The position numbers and the translations under genes were made by a program. A model generated the notes under the pieces. The model had not been told where the DNA came from, made no database searches, and worked only from the letters and a program-made list of their open reading frames with translations. Below, in pieces: positions 17,079-25,747 of a stretch of 64,000 bases of DNA; positions within the stretch are counted from its first letter, which is position 1, and each line of letters starts with the position of its first letter. The stretch is from Kribbella steppae (GTDB taxonomy: Bacteria > Actinomycetota > Actinomycetes > Propionibacteriales > Kribbellaceae), in the NCBI RefSeq assembly GCF_004342025.1, contig NZ_SLWN01000001.1, positions 124,001 to 188,000 of the forward strand, written 5' to 3'.

Positions 17079-17230
17079 GCCTCGATGAATTGGTAGTCGG
17101 CAGTGATTCGGCCATCCGGCGCGAGCAGCAGGAGGTCGATGCCGATCGCCAGCGTCTCTCCCCCACCGGACGGCACCATTGCCCAACGAAGCTTGACCAT
17201 GTCCCGGAGCGCCGCAACCTCGCCGTGCCA
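17075..17230 (-). pseudogene. SnoaL/NTF2-like protein fragment (C-terminal part)
   Basis: A minus-strand frame ending at TAG (17077-17075) reads EAGQFEFTWHGEVAALRDM, then KLRWAMVPSGGGETLAIG, IDLLLLAPDGRITADYQF and a stop. A hydrophobic strand followed by DGRI and an aromatic strand is typical of the end of SnoaL-like proteins. No start or N-terminal helices are present, because upstream the sequence changes to an unrelated forward-strand fragment. It overlaps the stop codon of the exonuclease gene. Confidence 0.5.
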
Positions 17231-17365
17231 CGTGAACTCGAACTGACCCGCTTCGGTACGGCGATCGAGGTCACCGTCTCGGAGTTGCGGATGGAGGCGT
17301 TCCTGCCCGCGGACGAGCCGACCGCGAAGGCGCTGCGCTTACTCGATCCAGCGGCATCGGACTGA
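17225..17365 (+). pseudogene. Unidentified C-terminal fragment
   Basis: A forward frame ending at TGA 17363-17365 reads RELELTRFGTAIEVTVSELR, then MEAFLPADEPTAKALRLLDP. Its composition and secondary structure look like the genuine end of a protein, but no start codon with a ribosome-binding site precedes it. It abuts the reversed SnoaL-like fragment, suggesting that a divergent gene pair lost its promoter and both N-termini. I cannot name the parent family. Confidence 0.38.
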
Positions 17366-17490
17366 GCGGTGGAACGACCGGCCGTGGTCGGTGCGTCGTA
17401 CCGGCGTCCGTCGTACCGGTGGAGACCGGGTTTCGGGGTCGGCGGCACTATGCTTCAGCGGGTTGAAATGTGATTCGAGGAGAGGACGGC

Positions 17491-17778
17491 ATGGTCACCG
17501 CGATCGTGTTCATCAAGGCCGACGTCGCGCGGATCCCGGAGGTCGCCGAGCAGGTGGCGGCGATCGAGGGCGTCAGCGAGGTCTACTCCGTCACCGGTGG
17601 GCTCGACCTGATCGCGATGGTCCGGGTCGCCCACCACGAGGACCTCGCCACCGTCATCCCCGAGAAAGTGAACCGGGTGCCCGGAGTGGTGAGCACCGAG
17701 ACCCACATCGCCTTCCGCGCGTACTCGACGCACGACCTGGAGGCGGCCTTCAGCCTGGGTCAGGAGGACGGTGTCTGA
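17491..17778 (+). CDS. Lrp/AsnC ligand-binding-domain protein (no HTH)
   Basis: This 95-residue protein starts at ATG 17491 with GAGGAGAGG upstream. The whole protein is a RAM/AsnC effector-binding domain: TAIVFIKADVARIPEVAEQV, GVSEVYSVTGGLDLIAMV and a C-terminal TETHIAFRAYS strand. There is no DNA-binding helix-turn-helix. Such stand-alone domains oligomerise and bind amino acids or other small ligands; their partners are generally unknown. Confidence 0.88.
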   Translation: MVTAIVFIKADVARIPEVAEQVAAIEGVSEVYSVTGGLDLIAMVRVAHHEDLATVIPEKVNRVPGVVSTETHIAFRAYSTHDLEAAFSLGQEDGV

Positions 17779-17817
17779 GGGCCGGGAAACCGCGGTCCTG
17801 CTGACACGAGCTGAAGT

Positions 17818-17823
17818 TACGGT
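17818..17823 (+). promoter_or_regulatory. TACGGT -10 box, leaderless start of the DUF2510 gene
   Basis: TACGGT sits 6 nt before ATG 17830 and no Shine-Dalgarno is visible, consistent with a leaderless transcript. Confidence 0.5.
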
Positions 17824-17829
17824 GAACGC

Positions 17830-20631
17830 ATGAGCAACCCTCCCGCAGGCTGGTACCCGGATCCCACCGGGCAGCCGAACACCATCCGCTGGTGGAACGG
17901 GAAGCAGTGGACCAACCGCACCGAGAAGGAAGACCTCTCCCAGCACCCCACCTCGGCCGCGAGTGGGGCGAACACCACACCGGCCAACGCCGCTCCCGCC
18001 CAGTCCGAGTGGTCCCCGCAGGCAGGTTGGACAGCGGACCCCAACCAGCCGACGCAGGACGGCGGAGCAGGTCAGGGCGCTGGGGCAGGTCAGGGCGCTG
18101 GGGCAGGTCAGGGCGCTGGGGCAGGTCAGGGTGCTGAGGGGGCTCAGAGTGCTGGGGCGGCTGGCAGTGCTGAGGATGCGCGCAGCCCGTTCGAACGAGC
18201 ACGCGCCACGTGGGATGCGCCTGTGATTGCACCGGCACCACCGGAACACTGGACGCAACAGCCAGTACCGGACGAGCCGGTCGACGAGCCAGTTGCGGCC
18301 ACGCCCCAGCAAAACCAGGCGAATCAGCAGGCCGGCTGGACGCTCAAGCTTGCTCCGTCCCCAGAGGACACTGCCGGAGGTACGACGGACGCCGCAGCCG
18401 CTCACGGCACGGCTGCCGGTGCTGCCGCCGGAGCCGGCGCGCAGGAGTCGCAGGGTTGGTCAGCCGTGAGCTGGACCCAGCACCCGAACACCGGCGGACC
18501 TCAGCCTGACGGACAGCCGACCCAGGACCAGCCACAGGCTCAGTCCTGGGGTGCGCAGGCGACAGACGAGCCCACAGCAGTCCAGCAAGCCCAGGGCGTA
18601 GACCTGGATCAGACGGACGGCTGGGCCCAGCAAGCCTCAGGCCCGCAGTCCGGGCAGCAACAGCCGCCGAGCCACGCGGCATGGGGTACTCAGTCCGAAG
18701 GCCAACAGACGTGGAGCATCCAGCTCCCCGACGGCCCGACACAGGGCCAGCAGGCCGACGGCTGGGGCACGCAGGCCGCCGAGACGCAAGCGCAAGGCCA
18801 GCAGCCGTGGGGATCTCAGGCGGGCGAACAGCAGGCCCAGGGCCAGCAGGCCTGGGGCGTTCAGCCGGGTGACGAACAGCAGGGCTGGGGACAGCAGACT
18901 GAAGCTGACCAGGCGCACGCCCAGCAAGGCTGGGGTGCGGAGACCGGCCAGGGCCAGCAGATGTGGGGTGTGCAGGCCGTCGGCGAGAACAACCAGGGCA
19001 GCCAGGGCTGGGGCACACAGCAGGCAGGCGACGAACCTACGCAGGTGCAGCAGAGCTGGGGCGTGCAGCCGGATGAGGAGCAGAGCCAACAGCAGGCCTG
19101 GGGCGTGCAGGCGGACGAGCAGCAGCCTCAAGGCCAGCAGCCGTGGGGTGTGACGCCGGCCGGCGACAACGCCGAGCAGGGTCAGCAGCCGTGGGGTGCG
19201 CAGGCCGCCGACGCCGCCCAGGGCCAGCAGGGCTGGGGGCAGCAGGCCGAACCTAATCAGGCGCAGGCGTCTGGCTGGGGGCAGGAGCACACTGCCGCGA
19301 ATCCGTGGCAGACGGCTGGTGAGCAGATGGGCGCCGACAACGGCTGGGGTCAGACGTCCGGCGATGGGTGGGGTAGTGCCCAGCAGACGCCTGCCGACGG
19401 TGGGCAGCAGGCGGCTAGTGGCACGTGGGGTGGCGGCGACCAGCAGGCGGCCAGCCAACCGTGGGGCGGCGACCAGCAGAGCTCCGGGCAACAGGCGAGC
19501 GCCGAGGCATGGGGTGGCGGTGCGCAGCAGGCGGCCAGCCAACTGTGGGGTGGCGACCAGCAGGAGTCCGGGCAAGACAAGGCAACTGAGGCCTGGGGAG
19601 CGCAGGGCACCGGGCAGCAGACCGCCGGTGAGTCCTGGGGTTCCCAGGGCACCGGGCAGCAGACCGCGACTGAAAGTTGGGGTGGGCAGCAAGGCTCGGG
19701 GCAGCAGGCGGGTGCCGCGGGGTGGGGTGCGCAGGGCGCTGGGCAGCAGACCGCTGGCGAGGGTTGGGGCGCGCGGCAAGGCGCTGGGCAGCAGACGGGT
19801 GGCGAGGCGTGGGGTGGGCAGCAGCAGGGGTGGCAGGTTCGGGAGGTTGACGCGGGCGCTGGGGGCGGGCGTGGGGGGAAGGGTTCGGCCAAGGGGAAGA
19901 CGAAGAGTTCGGGTGGTGGGGGTGGGGGGTCCTCGGCGAAGTTGCCGTTGATGATCGGTGGGGCGGTTGCGCTGGTGATGTTGGTGGTGACGGCCGTCTT
20001 CATGATCACGTCCGGGGATGACGAGAAGGCGGGGCCGGACCCCACGCCGACGAATCAGCCGACCGGGAACCAGCCGACGGGCGAGAGCAGCACCAAGCCC
20101 GGGCAGTCGAAGAACCCGAAGCTGCACGAGGGCGCCCGGATCTCGTCGGACGCGATCTCGTTCCCGCGGCAGAACCCGCCGTGGTCGGACCGGAAGCGGC
20201 TGACTAAGCAGCTGCTCAGCTCCAGCGGGCAGTACGTGCTGTTGCAGGAGAACTTCGACGGCAAGAACGACTGGTACGCCGACGTCTTCGTCGGAGCGCT
20301 CGGCACCGGGTCCGGTTTCAGCGGTGACCCGAAGGCGACCGCGGCGGCGTTGTCGATCCAGTTGCGGAGCTCGCTGTACGGCGACATCCCGGTGACTTTC
20401 AAGACCGTGAGCAACGGCGCGGTGAAGCGCTCGGACAAGTCGGGCTGGTACTTCCAGCAGCAGGTGACCGCGAAGTCGACGAAGTTGACCGCCCGGGTGC
20501 TTACCCTGACGGTGGCCGTTTTCGACCTCGGTGACGGCACTGCAGTCGCTTACATCAGCGACATCCCCACCAACCGGCCGGATCTGAGGGCGGCCGAGAG
20601 TCAGGCCTACAAGGGAATCAACGTTGGCTGA
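17830..20631 (+). CDS. DUF2510 membrane protein with giant Gln/Gly/Trp repeat region
   Basis: This is a 933-residue protein. Residues 1-35 are a DUF2510 domain (PPAGWYPDPTGQPNTIRWWNGKQW). Residues ~60-680 are low-complexity, built from degenerate units of the type GQQ-x-WG-x-QA with a Trp about every 12-20 residues. Next come a Gly/Ser/Lys linker, one transmembrane helix (LMIGGAVALVMLVVTAVFMI, ~720-740) and an extracellular domain of ~150 residues (NPPWSDRK, GKNDWYADVFVG, AVFDLGDGTAVAYI). The same layout is found in the next gene, which overlaps it by 8 bp. The function is unknown. The repeat region looks disordered, and the outer domain may bind a wall or protein partner. Confidence 0.85.
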   Translation: MSNPPAGWYPDPTGQPNTIRWWNGKQWTNRTEKEDLSQHPTSAASGANTTPANAAPAQSEWSPQAGWTADPNQPTQDGGAGQGAGAGQGAGAGQGAGAGQGAEGAQSAGAAGSAEDARSPFERARATWDAPVIAPAPPEHWTQQPVPDEPVDEPVAATPQQNQANQQAGWTLKLAPSPEDTAGGTTDAAAAHGTAAGAAAGAGAQESQGWSAVSWTQHPNTGGPQPDGQPTQDQPQAQSWGAQATDEPTAVQQAQGVDLDQTDGWAQQASGPQSGQQQPPSHAAWGTQSEGQQTWSIQLPDGPTQGQQADGWGTQAAETQAQGQQPWGSQAGEQQAQGQQAWGVQPGDEQQGWGQQTEADQAHAQQGWGAETGQGQQMWGVQAVGENNQGSQGWGTQQAGDEPTQVQQSWGVQPDEEQSQQQAWGVQADEQQPQGQQPWGVTPAGDNAEQGQQPWGAQAADAAQGQQGWGQQAEPNQAQASGWGQEHTAANPWQTAGEQMGADNGWGQTSGDGWGSAQQTPADGGQQAASGTWGGGDQQAASQPWGGDQQSSGQQASAEAWGGGAQQAASQLWGGDQQESGQDKATEAWGAQGTGQQTAGESWGSQGTGQQTATESWGGQQGSGQQAGAAGWGAQGAGQQTAGEGWGARQGAGQQTGGEAWGGQQQGWQVREVDAGAGGGRGGKGSAKGKTKSSGGGGGGSSAKLPLMIGGAVALVMLVVTAVFMITSGDDEKAGPDPTPTNQPTGNQPTGESSTKPGQSKNPKLHEGARISSDAISFPRQNPPWSDRKRLTKQLLSSSGQYVLLQENFDGKNDWYADVFVGALGTGSGFSGDPKATAAALSIQLRSSLYGDIPVTFKTVSNGAVKRSDKSGWYFQQQVTAKSTKLTARVLTLTVAVFDLGDGTAVAYISDIPTNRPDLRAAESQAYKGINVG
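18067..18138 (+). repeat. Four tandem 18-bp repeats inside the DUF2510 gene
   Basis: The unit GCAGGTCAGGGCGCTGGG occurs at 18067, 18085 and 18103 as exact copies, and at 18121 with two changes. Each unit encodes AGQGAG. Exact DNA identity indicates recent slippage expansion, so copy number may vary between strains. Confidence 0.9.
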
Positions 20632-22507
20632 GAACGAAGACCAGACCCCGCAACCGCCCCAGCGGCCTCCGGCCCGGCATAGTGCACCCCCGCACGAGCC
20701 GGCGGGCCAGGGCGGTTATCCACAGGCGTACCCGCCGGACAAGGTGCCGCCGTCTATCGATCCACTCGCAGGCACACCACAGGCCCCACCGGCACCAGAC
20801 GCCTGGCAAGCCGCCGGACCGCCGTCAGGAGCTGACCGGCGTTCAGGAGGAGCTGCCCCTCGGTCGGCAGGGCAGGACGAAGGCGGCTCGGGTGACCCGT
20901 TGTTCGGCCAGTCCCCTGCGCCCGCGCCGCCGCCTCCTCCATCGGCAGCCCCTTCCGCCGGACCTGCTGGTACGCCGTCCTCCGGCCAGCCGGCGCAGAC
21001 CAACCCGTACGGGCAGCAGCCCAGCCCGCAGCACTCGGCACCGCAGAGCCCTCAGCAACAGTCCTGGGCCCAGCAGCAGCTAAGCCAGCAGCAGTCCGGG
21101 CAGCAGCACGCCGCTCAACACCAGTCAGGTGCACAGCAGTCGGGTGCACAGCAGGCCGGCCACCAGCAGTCGTGGGCACAGCAGCAGCTGAAGCAGCAGC
21201 AGGCCGGGCGGCAGCAGCCGCAGGGCTCCGGCCAGCAGCCAGGGCAGCCGCATTACGGCCAGCAGCAGCAACCCGGCTACCAGCAACAGTCCGGCGGCTC
21301 TCACCAGGCGCAGCAGCCAGGCAGGGCGCAGCATGCAGCTCAACCGCCCGGCTCGCCGCAAACCGGCCAGCAGGGTGGCAACTACTCACCCGGCCGCGGC
21401 CAGCCCCCGTACGGCGGCCAGCCACAGACCCCGCCCTACCCGCACCAACCCGGCCAGCCGTCACACGGTCAGCAGCCTGGTCAGCCGTCGTATGGACAGC
21501 GCCCCGGTCAACCTACGCAAGGCCAGCACGCCGGCCAGCAGTCACAAGGCCAGCGCCCAGGCCAGTCGTCGTCGTACGCCCAGCAGTCAGGCCAATCGCC
21601 ATACGGGCAGCACGCAGGGCAGGTGTCGTACGGGCAGCACGCAGGCCAGGCGTCGTACGGACAACAAACAGGGCAGCAAACTGGTCAGCAGGCCGGTCAG
21701 GGTTATGGGCAGCCGTTGCCCGGCTCGGACGGCGGCGGCAGCAGGAGTAAGAGCGGCAGCACCGGCGGCGGTGGGAAGTCGTCGATGAACAGTGTGATGA
21801 GGGCGCGGTTGATCGGCGCGCTCGTGCTGGTCGTCGCCGCCCTCGCTGCCACCGGGGTCAGTGTCGGCTGGATCTGGACCAAGGCCGACGCGGTCACCCC
21901 GGTCACCTTGCCGTCCGGTGGGCAGAAGCCGATGGAGACGGTCGACCCGTCGGCGAAGCCGTCCGAGACGCCGACCCCGACCGGCAAGGTCCTCGGCACC
22001 GAGATGGTGGCCGACAACAAGGACGTGATGCCGATCATGAGCTCGGCCTGGACCAGTCAGTACGAGCGGACCGGGCTGTGGGGCGGGACCGCCATCTGGT
22101 TCACGGTGCACAAGAACTACGACGGTAAGAAGAACGACTGGGGCAACTACGTCGCGTTCGGCCAGTTGCCGCCGCAGATCAACTACGTCAACACCGCGGC
22201 CGGACGGCGGCAGGCCGCGAGCCAGGCGGGCTCCCGGGCGATCGTCGAGCTGTACACGAAGGACGCGAAGATCTCCGCGGTCACGCACAAGGCGATCACC
22301 GTCGGCGACCACCCGGGCCACGAGATCACCGCGCGGGTCGCGATCAACCAGCCGCCGTTGAAGGAGACCTTCTCGACGATCATGATCGCGGTGATCGACC
22401 GCGGTGACGGTACGGCGGCGGTCTCGATCGGGGACTTCGCCGGGTCCACACCGGCCTGGCAGAACGTCTGGCGCTACAAGGTCAGCCAGATCAAGATCAA
22501 CCAGTAG
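20624..22507 (+). CDS. Gln/Pro-rich single-pass membrane protein, paralogue of the upstream gene
   Basis: This 627-residue protein starts at TTG 20624, 8 bp inside the previous gene and behind AAGGGA. Residues 1-375 are Gln/Pro/Ala-rich with many GQQ, SYGQ and PGQ units. A transmembrane helix (LIGALVLVVAALAATGVSVGWIW) follows, then an outer domain of ~200 residues (GLWGGTAIWFTVHKNYDGKKNDWGNYVAF and, near the end, MIAVIDRGDGTAAVSIGDF). The DxGDGTA strand and NDW motif match the outer domain of the upstream protein, so the pair arose by duplication. It has no DUF2510 domain. The function is unknown. Confidence 0.82.
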   Translation: MAENEDQTPQPPQRPPARHSAPPHEPAGQGGYPQAYPPDKVPPSIDPLAGTPQAPPAPDAWQAAGPPSGADRRSGGAAPRSAGQDEGGSGDPLFGQSPAPAPPPPPSAAPSAGPAGTPSSGQPAQTNPYGQQPSPQHSAPQSPQQQSWAQQQLSQQQSGQQHAAQHQSGAQQSGAQQAGHQQSWAQQQLKQQQAGRQQPQGSGQQPGQPHYGQQQQPGYQQQSGGSHQAQQPGRAQHAAQPPGSPQTGQQGGNYSPGRGQPPYGGQPQTPPYPHQPGQPSHGQQPGQPSYGQRPGQPTQGQHAGQQSQGQRPGQSSSYAQQSGQSPYGQHAGQVSYGQHAGQASYGQQTGQQTGQQAGQGYGQPLPGSDGGGSRSKSGSTGGGGKSSMNSVMRARLIGALVLVVAALAATGVSVGWIWTKADAVTPVTLPSGGQKPMETVDPSAKPSETPTPTGKVLGTEMVADNKDVMPIMSSAWTSQYERTGLWGGTAIWFTVHKNYDGKKNDWGNYVAFGQLPPQINYVNTAAGRRQAASQAGSRAIVELYTKDAKISAVTHKAITVGDHPGHEITARVAINQPPLKETFSTIMIAVIDRGDGTAAVSIGDFAGSTPAWQNVWRYKVSQIKINQ

Positions 22508-22511
22508 GCGA

Positions 22512-22542
22512 AAGGGCCGGCGGGGACAACCCGCCGGCCCTT
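22512..22542. terminator. Bidirectional terminator between convergent genes
   Basis: GGGCCGGCGGG (22514-22524) and CCCGCCGGCCC (22530-22540) form an 11-bp perfect stem with a GACAA loop and flanking A/T pairs. It lies between the stop of the Gln-rich gene (22507) and that of trpD (22556). Confidence 0.82.
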
Positions 22543-22555
22543 GCTACAAAGAGAG

Positions 22556-23596
22556 CTACCGCACCGAGGCGCAGGCGCCGATCCAGCGGTCCAGCACGTC
22601 CTTGGCGGCGCCCGAGTCGATCGCCTCCGCGGCCAGGTCCATCCCGGCCCGGATCCGGTGAGTGATCGGCTCGTCGGTCGGCGCGTACGCCGCCAGCGCC
22701 GCACCCGCGTTCAGCAGTACGACGTCCCGCACCGCTCCCGCCTCACCGTCGAGCAACGCCCGCACGACCTTGGCGTTGAAGACGGCATCCGCACCCTGCA
22801 ACGCGTCCGCCGTCACCGGCGCGATCCCGAGCTCGCGCGGATCGACCGTGAACGGACCTTCCACCGAACCCCCACCGACCGTCCACACCTGCGACGTCGT
22901 CCGGGTCGTCAGCTCGTCCAGCCCGTCGTCGCCGTGGAACACGAGCGCGTCGATGCCCCGCCGCGCCAGTACGCCGGCCATCAGTCCGGCGATCCGGCTG
23001 TCGCCGACCCCGACCGCCTGCGCGGACGGGTCACCCGGGTTCGCCAGTGGACCAAGAAAGTTGAAGGTCGTCGGCACCCCGAGCTCACGCCGCGGTACGG
23101 CGGCATGCCGCAGCGCGGGGTGGAACGCCGGGGCGAAGCAGAACGTGATCCCGACCTGCTCCCCCACCTCGGCCACCTGCGCGGCGGTGAGGTCGAGCGG
23201 AATGCCGAGCTCCTCGAGGACGTCGGCCGCACCGCACGCCGACGAGGCCGCGCGGTTGCCGTGCTTGAGCACCTTGGCACCCGCGCCGGCGGCGACGATC
23301 GCGGACATCGTGCTGATGTTCACGGTGTGGGCTTGATCACCGCCGGTCCCGACGACGTCCAGGGTCCGGCCGGAGATGGAGATCCTGGTGGCGAAGTCGC
23401 GCATGGTCGCGACCAGGCCTTCGACCTCGGTGACCGTCTCGCCCTTGGAACGCAACGCGATCACGAACCCGGCGAGCTGGGCCGGCGATGCCGCACCGGA
23501 CAGGATCTGCTCCATCGCCCACGCGGTGGCGGACGCGTCGAGATCCTCACGCCGGAGCAGCGGATTGAGGACCTGTGGCCACGTGTAGGTGGTCAT
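22556..23596 (-). CDS. trpD: Anthranilate phosphoribosyltransferase
   Basis: This 346-residue enzyme starts at ATG 23596. It transfers phosphoribose from PRPP to anthranilate, the second step of tryptophan synthesis. The family signatures are present: [20 protein letters not shown] (PRPP/Mg loop), [21 protein letters not shown] (anthranilate site), [10 protein letters not shown] and the GDDGLDELT segment with its acidic metal ligands. No other trp genes are adjacent. A receiver-like gene lies just upstream on the same strand with a 10-bp gap. Confidence 0.95.
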   Translation of the reverse strand: MTTYTWPQVLNPLLRREDLDASATAWAMEQILSGAASPAQLAGFVIALRSKGETVTEVEGLVATMRDFATRISISGRTLDVVGTGGDQAHTVNISTMSAIVAAGAGAKVLKHGNRAASSACGAADVLEELGIPLDLTAAQVAEVGEQVGITFCFAPAFHPALRHAAVPRRELGVPTTFNFLGPLANPGDPSAQAVGVGDSRIAGLMAGVLARRGIDALVFHGDDGLDELTTRTTSQVWTVGGGSVEGPFTVDPRELGIAPVTADALQGADAVFNAKVVRALLDGEAGAVRDVVLLNAGAALAAYAPTDEPITHRIRAGMDLAAEAIDSGAAKDVLDRWIGACASVR

Positions 23597-23606
23597 GGTC
23601 ACTCAG

Positions 23607-24026
23607 TCAGGCAGTCGTGGCGGGAAGCTTGGCCAGCCGCTGCCGGAGCAGGTCGGCGGTGACCTCGGCCATCCGGACCGGATCGATCGGGTGCGAGACC
23701 GCAGCCTCGGCCCGCGACCAGGTGGCCAGCCAGGCGTCCTGCGGACGGCCGGTGATGACGAGCACCGGCGGGCACTGGAAGATCTCGTCCTTCAACTGCC
23801 GGGCGATCCCCATCCCGCCGGCCGGTACCGCCTCGCCGTCCAGGATGGCCAGGTCGATCCCGCCCTTGTCCATGGTCTTGATCACGGCCGGCTCGGTCGC
23901 GCACTCGAAGTACTCGAGCGTGGGCAGATCAGCGGCCGGCCGCTTGCCCAGCGCGAGCCGGACGGATTCCCGCGTCGTACGGTCGTCGCTGTAGACGAGC
24001 ACCTTCAGCGGACGCTCTGAACTCAT
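23607..24026 (-). CDS. Response-regulator receiver-like protein (stand-alone, probably degenerate)
   Basis: This 139-residue protein starts at ATG 24026 and has the CheY-like alternation of strands and helices: KVLVYSDDRTTRESVRLAL, then GGIDLAILDGEAVPAGG, PVLVITGRPQDAW and SHPIDPVRMAEVTADLL. The phosphoacceptor Asp can be placed in ILDGE, but the conserved Lys after the fifth strand is replaced by His/Pro (SHPID). Phosphotransfer is therefore doubtful. There is no output domain and no kinase nearby. Confidence 0.75.
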   Translation of the reverse strand: MSSERPLKVLVYSDDRTTRESVRLALGKRPAADLPTLEYFECATEPAVIKTMDKGGIDLAILDGEAVPAGGMGIARQLKDEIFQCPPVLVITGRPQDAWLATWSRAEAAVSHPIDPVRMAEVTADLLRQRLAKLPATTA

Positions 24027-24084
24027 CGATCCATCCCAAGCTGTGTGTCTGTGACGAGTGGACATGCAACCAACACGGCGAATG

Positions 24085-25002
24085 CTACCGGGGCGCCTGT
24101 CCGCTCCGGCGAGCCTGTTCCTCCAACCGGTCCAGGCGGCGGTCCTCACGGCGCGCCTCGCGCTGCGACTCCTTCACCCACTGGACGAAAAGTACGCCGA
24201 AGAAGACCAGCCCGACGATGTCGCCCGAGCCCCACAACAGCCCGCCCGCGATGTACTGGTCGTGCAGTGGTGACGGCGGCCAGGACCGGCCGAAGCTGGT
24301 GTACCAGTCCTCGGCGATCAGCGTGTTCGCGGACATGATCGTGATGCCGAGGAAGGCGTGGAACGGCAGCGTGAGGAAGATCAGGATCAGCCGGAACGGA
24401 TAGATCACCCGGCCGGGCACCGGATCGAGGCCGAGCAGCGGCCAGAAGAACAGCGCGCCGATCAGGATGAAGTGCACATGGAGCAGGTCGTGCAACGCGG
24501 CCGAGCGCAACGTGGCGTCGTACCAGCCGCTGAAGTACAGCGCCCAGGGGCTCAGCACGAACAGGGTGAAGCCGATCAGCGGGAAGCACATCACCTTGGC
24601 GAACCGCGAATGCAACACGGAGAGCAACCATTTCCGCGGCCGGGCCGGAAGGGTGCGCAGGGCCAGCGTCACCGGCGCGCCGAGCGCCATCATCAGCGGC
24701 GTGAGCATCGACAGGACCATGTGCTGGGCCATGTGCACGCTCAGCAGCACCGTGTCGTAGGTGCCGAGCGCCGACTGGGTGGCGATGACGGCACTTCCGA
24801 GCCCCAGTCCGACGAAGGCGAAGGTGCGGCCGCGGGACCACTTGTCACCCCGCGCGCGAAGCTTGTGGACGCCGTACAGATAGAGCGCGGCCAGTGCGAC
24901 GATCACGCCGAGTAACACCGGTTCGAAGGTCCAGGCGGTCAGCAACCGGACCGGTGTGAACGGCGCGATCTGGTCGCCGGGCCCGGCGTGGAGGGGAAGC
25001 AC
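24085..25002 (-). CDS. CtaG/caa3-type cytochrome c oxidase assembly membrane protein
   Basis: This 305-residue protein starts at GTG 25002 and has about seven transmembrane helices. Conserved His-rich helices include LLSVHMAQHMVLSMLTPLMMALGAP and HDLLHVHFILIGALFFWPLLGLDP, the hallmark of the caa3_CtaG family thought to deliver copper or help assemble the oxidase. The charged tail (REARREDRRLDRLEEQARR) is cytoplasmic. It is divergent from ctaE, fitting its role in oxidase biogenesis. Confidence 0.85.
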   Translation of the reverse strand: MLPLHAGPGDQIAPFTPVRLLTAWTFEPVLLGVIVALAALYLYGVHKLRARGDKWSRGRTFAFVGLGLGSAVIATQSALGTYDTVLLSVHMAQHMVLSMLTPLMMALGAPVTLALRTLPARPRKWLLSVLHSRFAKVMCFPLIGFTLFVLSPWALYFSGWYDATLRSAALHDLLHVHFILIGALFFWPLLGLDPVPGRVIYPFRLILIFLTLPFHAFLGITIMSANTLIAEDWYTSFGRSWPPSPLHDQYIAGGLLWGSGDIVGLVFFGVLFVQWVKESQREARREDRRLDRLEEQARRSGQAPR

Positions 25003-25072
25003 GCTTCAACAGTAGAAAGCACCAGTCGGCGACATGCATGGGGGTGGTCGTGGCATGCGATCCCCCGACCGA

Positions 25073-25078
25073 CATAAT
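25073..25078 (+). promoter_or_regulatory. CATAAT -10 box of the ctaE-qcrCAB operon
   Basis: CATAAT, one mismatch from TATAAT, ends 6 nt before the GTG start of ctaE (25085). This suggests a leaderless operon transcript. Confidence 0.5.
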
Positions 25079-25084
25079 GACCGC

Positions 25085-25747
25085 GTGGCCACTGCAACTG
25101 CGCTCCCAGCGTCTCGTGAACACGGACACCACGACCGTCCCAGCATGGTCAGTGTCGGCACGATCGTCTGGCTCGCGAGCGAACTGATGTTCTTCGCCGC
25201 CCTGTTCGCGGCGTACTTCACGATTCGGTCGGTGACGACCGCTTCTGCCGCACCGGGAACGGAGACGTTGTGGCAGACGTCCACCGAGATGCTGAACGTC
25301 CCGTTCGCCTCGGTGAACACGTTCATCCTGGTCGCCTCGTCGTTCACCTGCCAGGCGGGTGTGTTCGCCGCCGAGCACGGCAAGGTGGGCCGGTCCGGCT
25401 CGGTCGCGAACGTCCGCGGCTGGGGGATGCGTGAGTGGTTCATCCTCACGTACCTGATGGGCGCGGTCTTCATCGCCGGCCAGGTGACCGAGTACGCCGC
25501 CCTGGTCCACGAGGGCCTGTCGATCTCGTCGTCGCCGTACGGATCGGTGTTCTACCTGGCCACCGGGTTCCACGGCCTGCACGTGACCGGCGGTCTCATC
25601 GCTTTCGTGTACGTCCTGGCCAGGACGTACCTGGCTCGTAAGTTCACCCACGAACAGGCCGTCTCGGCGATCGTCGTGTCGTACTACTGGCACTTCGTCG
25701 ACGTGGTCTGGATCGCCCTGTTCGCGACCATCTACCTGCTCAAATGA
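25085..25747 (+). CDS. ctaE: Cytochrome c oxidase subunit III
   Basis: This 220-residue protein starts at GTG 25085 (an upstream ATG at 25034 would add 17 unlikely residues). It has five transmembrane helices with the subunit III hallmarks [29 protein letters not shown] and the C-terminal [15 protein letters not shown]. It is a non-catalytic subunit of the aa3 oxidase that stabilises proton uptake. Its stop overlaps the qcrC start (ATGA), so ctaE and qcrCAB form one operon as in other actinobacteria with a bc1-aa3 supercomplex. Confidence 0.95.
   Translation: MATATALPASREHGHHDRPSMVSVGTIVWLASELMFFAALFAAYFTIRSVTTASAAPGTETLWQTSTEMLNVPFASVNTFILVASSFTCQAGVFAAEHGKVGRSGSVANVRGWGMREWFILTYLMGAVFIAGQVTEYAALVHEGLSISSSPYGSVFYLATGFHGLHVTGGLIAFVYVLARTYLARKFTHEQAVSAIVVSYYWHFVDVVWIALFATIYLLK

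Noticed and set aside
17079..17490. A complete gene in the 410-bp gap after the exonuclease.
   Set aside because: Each strand shows only a C-terminal fragment without a start, so these are listed as remnants instead.
18067..18138. Tandem repeats as a CRISPR array.
   Set aside because: The units are contiguous with no spacers, lie in frame inside a protein gene and have no cas genes nearby.
23607..24026. A complete two-component system.
   Set aside because: There is no histidine kinase nearby and no output domain, and the conserved Lys of receivers is not visible.
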